The notes below the pieces were generated by a model. That model worked only from the letters and a program-made list of their open reading frames with translations, ran no database searches and was not told where the DNA came from. A DNA stretch of 8,125 bases from Planctomycetaceae bacterium (GTDB lineage Bacteria; Planctomycetota; Planctomycetia; Pirellulales; Thermoguttaceae), in the NCBI GenBank assembly GCA_031282385.1, contig JAITDV010000037.1:1-8125 (forward strand), read 5' to 3'. Every line of letters begins with the position of its first letter. Positions within the stretch are counted from its first letter, which is position 1. This document shows, in pieces, positions 6,661 through 8,125 of the stretch. The position numbers were made by a program, and so were the translations under genes.

Positions 6661-7089
6661 ATGAGAAATGGACTTACGATAGTTGAGGTAATGATTTCGC
6701 TTGTGATACTTGGCAGTTGTCTTGCGGTTATTAGTGAAATGGGACGAACTGCATTTCGCAATGCCAAAGAATCACGGGATTTTACACAAGCCGAACTTTT
6801 AGCGGAAAACATTCTTGCCAAAGTACAGCTTGGCATTATTGAAATGAAACCCACAACAGATGTACCGATAACAAACAGAAACAATTACAATGATACAATT
6901 GAAGACACAGGAATTATCAACAACGGCGATTCAAATGACGTACTTTGGCTTTACTCAATTGATGTGAACAATGTCGGAGAAACAGAGAATCTTATTGAGC
7001 TTGGAATTACTGTAACACAAAATCCCGCTAGAATAAGTAATCCCGTAAGATGTTATCTTGTACGTTGGTTGATTGTCGAATCAGAATAA
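6661..7089 (+). CDS. Type II secretion/type IV pilin-like pseudopilin (GspI-like)
   Basis: The 142-residue protein begins with a very short leader and a class III prepilin signal: Gly4 precedes the predicted cleavage point, followed by LTIVEVM with the conserved Glu at mature position +5. A hydrophobic helix follows (about 5-25, MISLVILGSCLAVISEM). A prepilin peptidase would cut after Gly4 and methylate the new N-terminus. The protein would then sit in the inner membrane or assemble into a pseudopilus. The region after the helix (SRDFTQAELLAENILAKVQ) is typical of GspI-like minor pseudopilins. The C-terminal half is a poorly conserved, Asn- and Asp-rich domain ending in beta-strands. No other secretion genes are in the window, so the system it serves is unknown. 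It has its own promoter and no Shine-Dalgarno site. Confidence 0.85.
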   Translation: MRNGLTIVEVMISLVILGSCLAVISEMGRTAFRNAKESRDFTQAELLAENILAKVQLGIIEMKPTTDVPITNRNNYNDTIEDTGIINNGDSNDVLWLYSIDVNNVGETENLIELGITVTQNPARISNPVRCYLVRWLIVESE

Positions 7090-7108
7090 TAAGAAAATGT
7101 AACTTTCA

Positions 7109-7221
7109 GTATTGATTAACGAGTACTATAATTTTGCGAGACTCAAGAGCGTTAAAGTCTGCTTTCTGACAAGTAAGCAGGCGGCGGTAAATGAAAATTA
7201 AAGTGTGAATGGTTTAAATTT
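7109..7221 (+). repeat. Repeat B, copy 3 (most diverged)
   Basis: The copy starts about 20 bp after the pseudopilin stop and ends about 32 bp before the hisA start. The hairpin GTCTGCTT (7157-7164) pairs with AAGCAGGC (7175-7182) using one T-G pair. The inner pair has become CT/AG (7166-7167 with 7172-7173) where copies 1 and 2 have CC/GG, a paired change that keeps the stem. The right end reads TTAAAGTGTGAATGGTTTAA, two changes from the other copies. The left end is largely rebuilt and contains a perfect TATAAT (7127-7132), but no good -35 lies upstream. Confidence 0.7.
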
Positions 7222-7234
7222 TAACTTGTACAAT

Positions 7235-7240
7235 TATAGT
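7235..7240 (+). promoter_or_regulatory. Possible -10 element for hisA
   Basis: TATAGT would start transcription near 7247, leaving a leader of only about 7 nt before the ATG at 7254. The best -35 is the weak TTTAAA at the end of repeat B copy 3 (7213-7218, 16-bp spacing). This is a tentative call; hisA could also be read through from the pseudopilin promoter. Confidence 0.3.
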
Positions 7241-7253
7241 AACAAAAATTCCA

Positions 7254-7967
7254 ATGCAACTCCTACCGGCAATCGATATTTTAAATGCCCGTTGTGTTCG
7301 TCTTAAACAAGGCGCTTACAACAATGAAACTATTTACGCAAATGATCCGGCGGAAGTTGCCAAATATTGGTTTTCTTGCGGTGCGGAGATGCTTCATATT
7401 GTTGATCTCAATGGCGCCAAAGATAAGAAACCTGTCAACCGTGATGTTGTACTTGCGATTGTGCGGGCAATTGATATTCCGGTTGAGATCGGCGGCGGAA
7501 TCAGAGATGAAAAAACAATCCGGGATTATCTTGACAATGGTGTTGAACGCGTTGTTATTGGGACGCTTGCATTAAAGGAACCGGATTGGTTTCGCGAGAT
7601 GAGTGAAAAATTTCCGCAGAAACTCGTAATTGGAATAGACGCCCGAAATGGTCAAGTTGCAACTGAAGGTTGGCTTGAAACAAGTAAAATTCCGGCAGTT
7701 AAACTCGCACAACAATTCGTCGAATTAAAACTAGCTGCTGTTGTTTATACAGATATTGCCAAAGACGGAATGCTCGAAGGTCCCAATTTTGAAGAAATGG
7801 TTGCGATGCGGGATGCAGTGCCGTTTCCTGTTATAGCGTCAGGCGGAATTGCTTCTATTGACGATATAAAAAAACTTAACTCTCTCAACATTCCAGCATG
7901 TATCATAGGTAAAGCTCTCTACGAAAAAAATTTCAAATTGCAAGAAGCATTGAACGCAATAAAATAA
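7254..7967 (+). CDS. hisA: HisA, ProFAR isomerase (phosphoribosylformimino-AICAR ribotide isomerase)
   Basis: HisA converts ProFAR to PRFAR by an Amadori rearrangement, the fourth step of histidine biosynthesis, in the cytoplasm. The 237-residue protein is full length for the family and shows the half-barrel repeats of the (beta/alpha)8 fold. The catalytic Asp8 is in LLPAIDIL and the catalytic Asp129 in VIGIDARNG. Phosphate-binding loops are GGGIR (80-84) and SGGIAS (196-201), with VIGTLAL (101-107) and YTDIAKDGM (165-173) also as expected. The start gives the standard N-terminus, with no Shine-Dalgarno site before it. It stands apart from other his genes: a pseudopilin gene lies upstream and none of hisH, hisF or hisB is in the window. 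The dedicated TIM-barrel sequence favours HisA over HisF or the bifunctional PriA of actinobacteria. Confidence 0.96.
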   Translation: MQLLPAIDILNARCVRLKQGAYNNETIYANDPAEVAKYWFSCGAEMLHIVDLNGAKDKKPVNRDVVLAIVRAIDIPVEIGGGIRDEKTIRDYLDNGVERVVIGTLALKEPDWFREMSEKFPQKLVIGIDARNGQVATEGWLETSKIPAVKLAQQFVELKLAAVVYTDIAKDGMLEGPNFEEMVAMRDAVPFPVIASGGIASIDDIKKLNSLNIPACIIGKALYEKNFKLQEALNAIK

Positions 7968-8035
7968 ACCGCATCGTTTTTCACGAATGCAAAATTCACG
8001 TAAAAAGATAAATTTTTCGTTACAACAAATGGAAA

Positions 8036-8061
8036 AGAAACAATATTGTATTATTGTTTCT
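8036..8061 (+). terminator. Weak AT-rich hairpin downstream of hisA
   Basis: Perfect 10-bp arms, AGAAACAATA (8036-8045) and TATTGTTTCT (8052-8061), enclose a 6-nt loop about 70 bp after the hisA stop. The stem has only two G-C pairs and no run of T follows, so termination would be inefficient if it occurs at all. Confidence 0.35.
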
Positions 8062-8099
8062 ATTTAGCGGATTGTTTTACTGTGTTGTATTGTAATCAA

Positions 8100-8125
8100 T
8101 AGACCTTTTCGCTAACCTGTAGGAG
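8100..8125. repeat. Element A, second copy (truncated by the window edge)
   Basis: These 26 bp are the exact reverse complement of 175-200, the right end of the complete copy. The expected hairpin core lies beyond the window. The 8-kb gene block is therefore flanked by two copies whose matching ends are inverted. Confidence 0.85.

Noticed and set aside
1758..7221. CRISPR array made of the repeated elements
   Set aside because: The copies are far apart, about 110 bp long and diverged, with genes rather than short spacers between them; no cas gene is present.
7..8125. Composite transposon bounded by the two element A copies
   Set aside because: No transposase or target-site duplication is visible, the right copy is cut off by the window, and housekeeping hisA lies inside; dispersed repeats are the simpler explanation.

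Overview
This AT-rich bacterial segment looks like part of a planctomycete chromosome, probably the Pirellulales side. The inference rests on the protein set: an FHA-domain protein beside a very large GH38-like protein, a type II secretion-style pseudopilin, a stand-alone hisA, and almost no Shine-Dalgarno sites. Taxonomy is inferred; there is no rRNA gene in the window.

Layout. Positions 1-200 are a palindromic, non-coding element (REP/MITE-like). Its end sequence reappears in inverted orientation at the extreme right edge (8100-8125), so the gene block is bracketed by two copies. Next comes a small minus-strand gene (214-603) interrupted by one in-frame TAA, with a strong promoter that would give a leaderless transcript. 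A regulatory-looking stretch (604-940) with two promoter-like units, a dyad and a clear ribosome binding site leads into an unrecognised 262-residue protein (941-1729). Convergent to it are two minus-strand genes that probably form an operon: an FHA protein (5432-6169), then a 1079-residue GH38-like protein (2123-5362) lacking the usual catalytic signatures. After a divergent intergenic region, the plus strand carries a pseudopilin (6661-7089) and hisA (7254-7967), followed by a weak AT hairpin.

Repeats. Three intergenic copies of a ~110-bp element (1758-1866, 6311-6419, 7109-7221) share a hairpin with one paired substitution in its distal stem; the first two copies have clear imperfect terminal inverted repeats. 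A detached inverted end (6628-6647) lies in the predicted leader of the pseudopilin gene. No transposase is present, so these are non-autonomous or RNA/DNA-structure elements. They are the least explained feature here.

Functional links. HisA serves histidine synthesis, the pseudopilin a secretion or pilus-like apparatus, and the FHA protein phospho-threonine recognition, perhaps regulating its GH38-like neighbour. Nothing else ties these genes into one pathway, and I see no CRISPR array, toxin-antitoxin pair, prophage or complete defence system.
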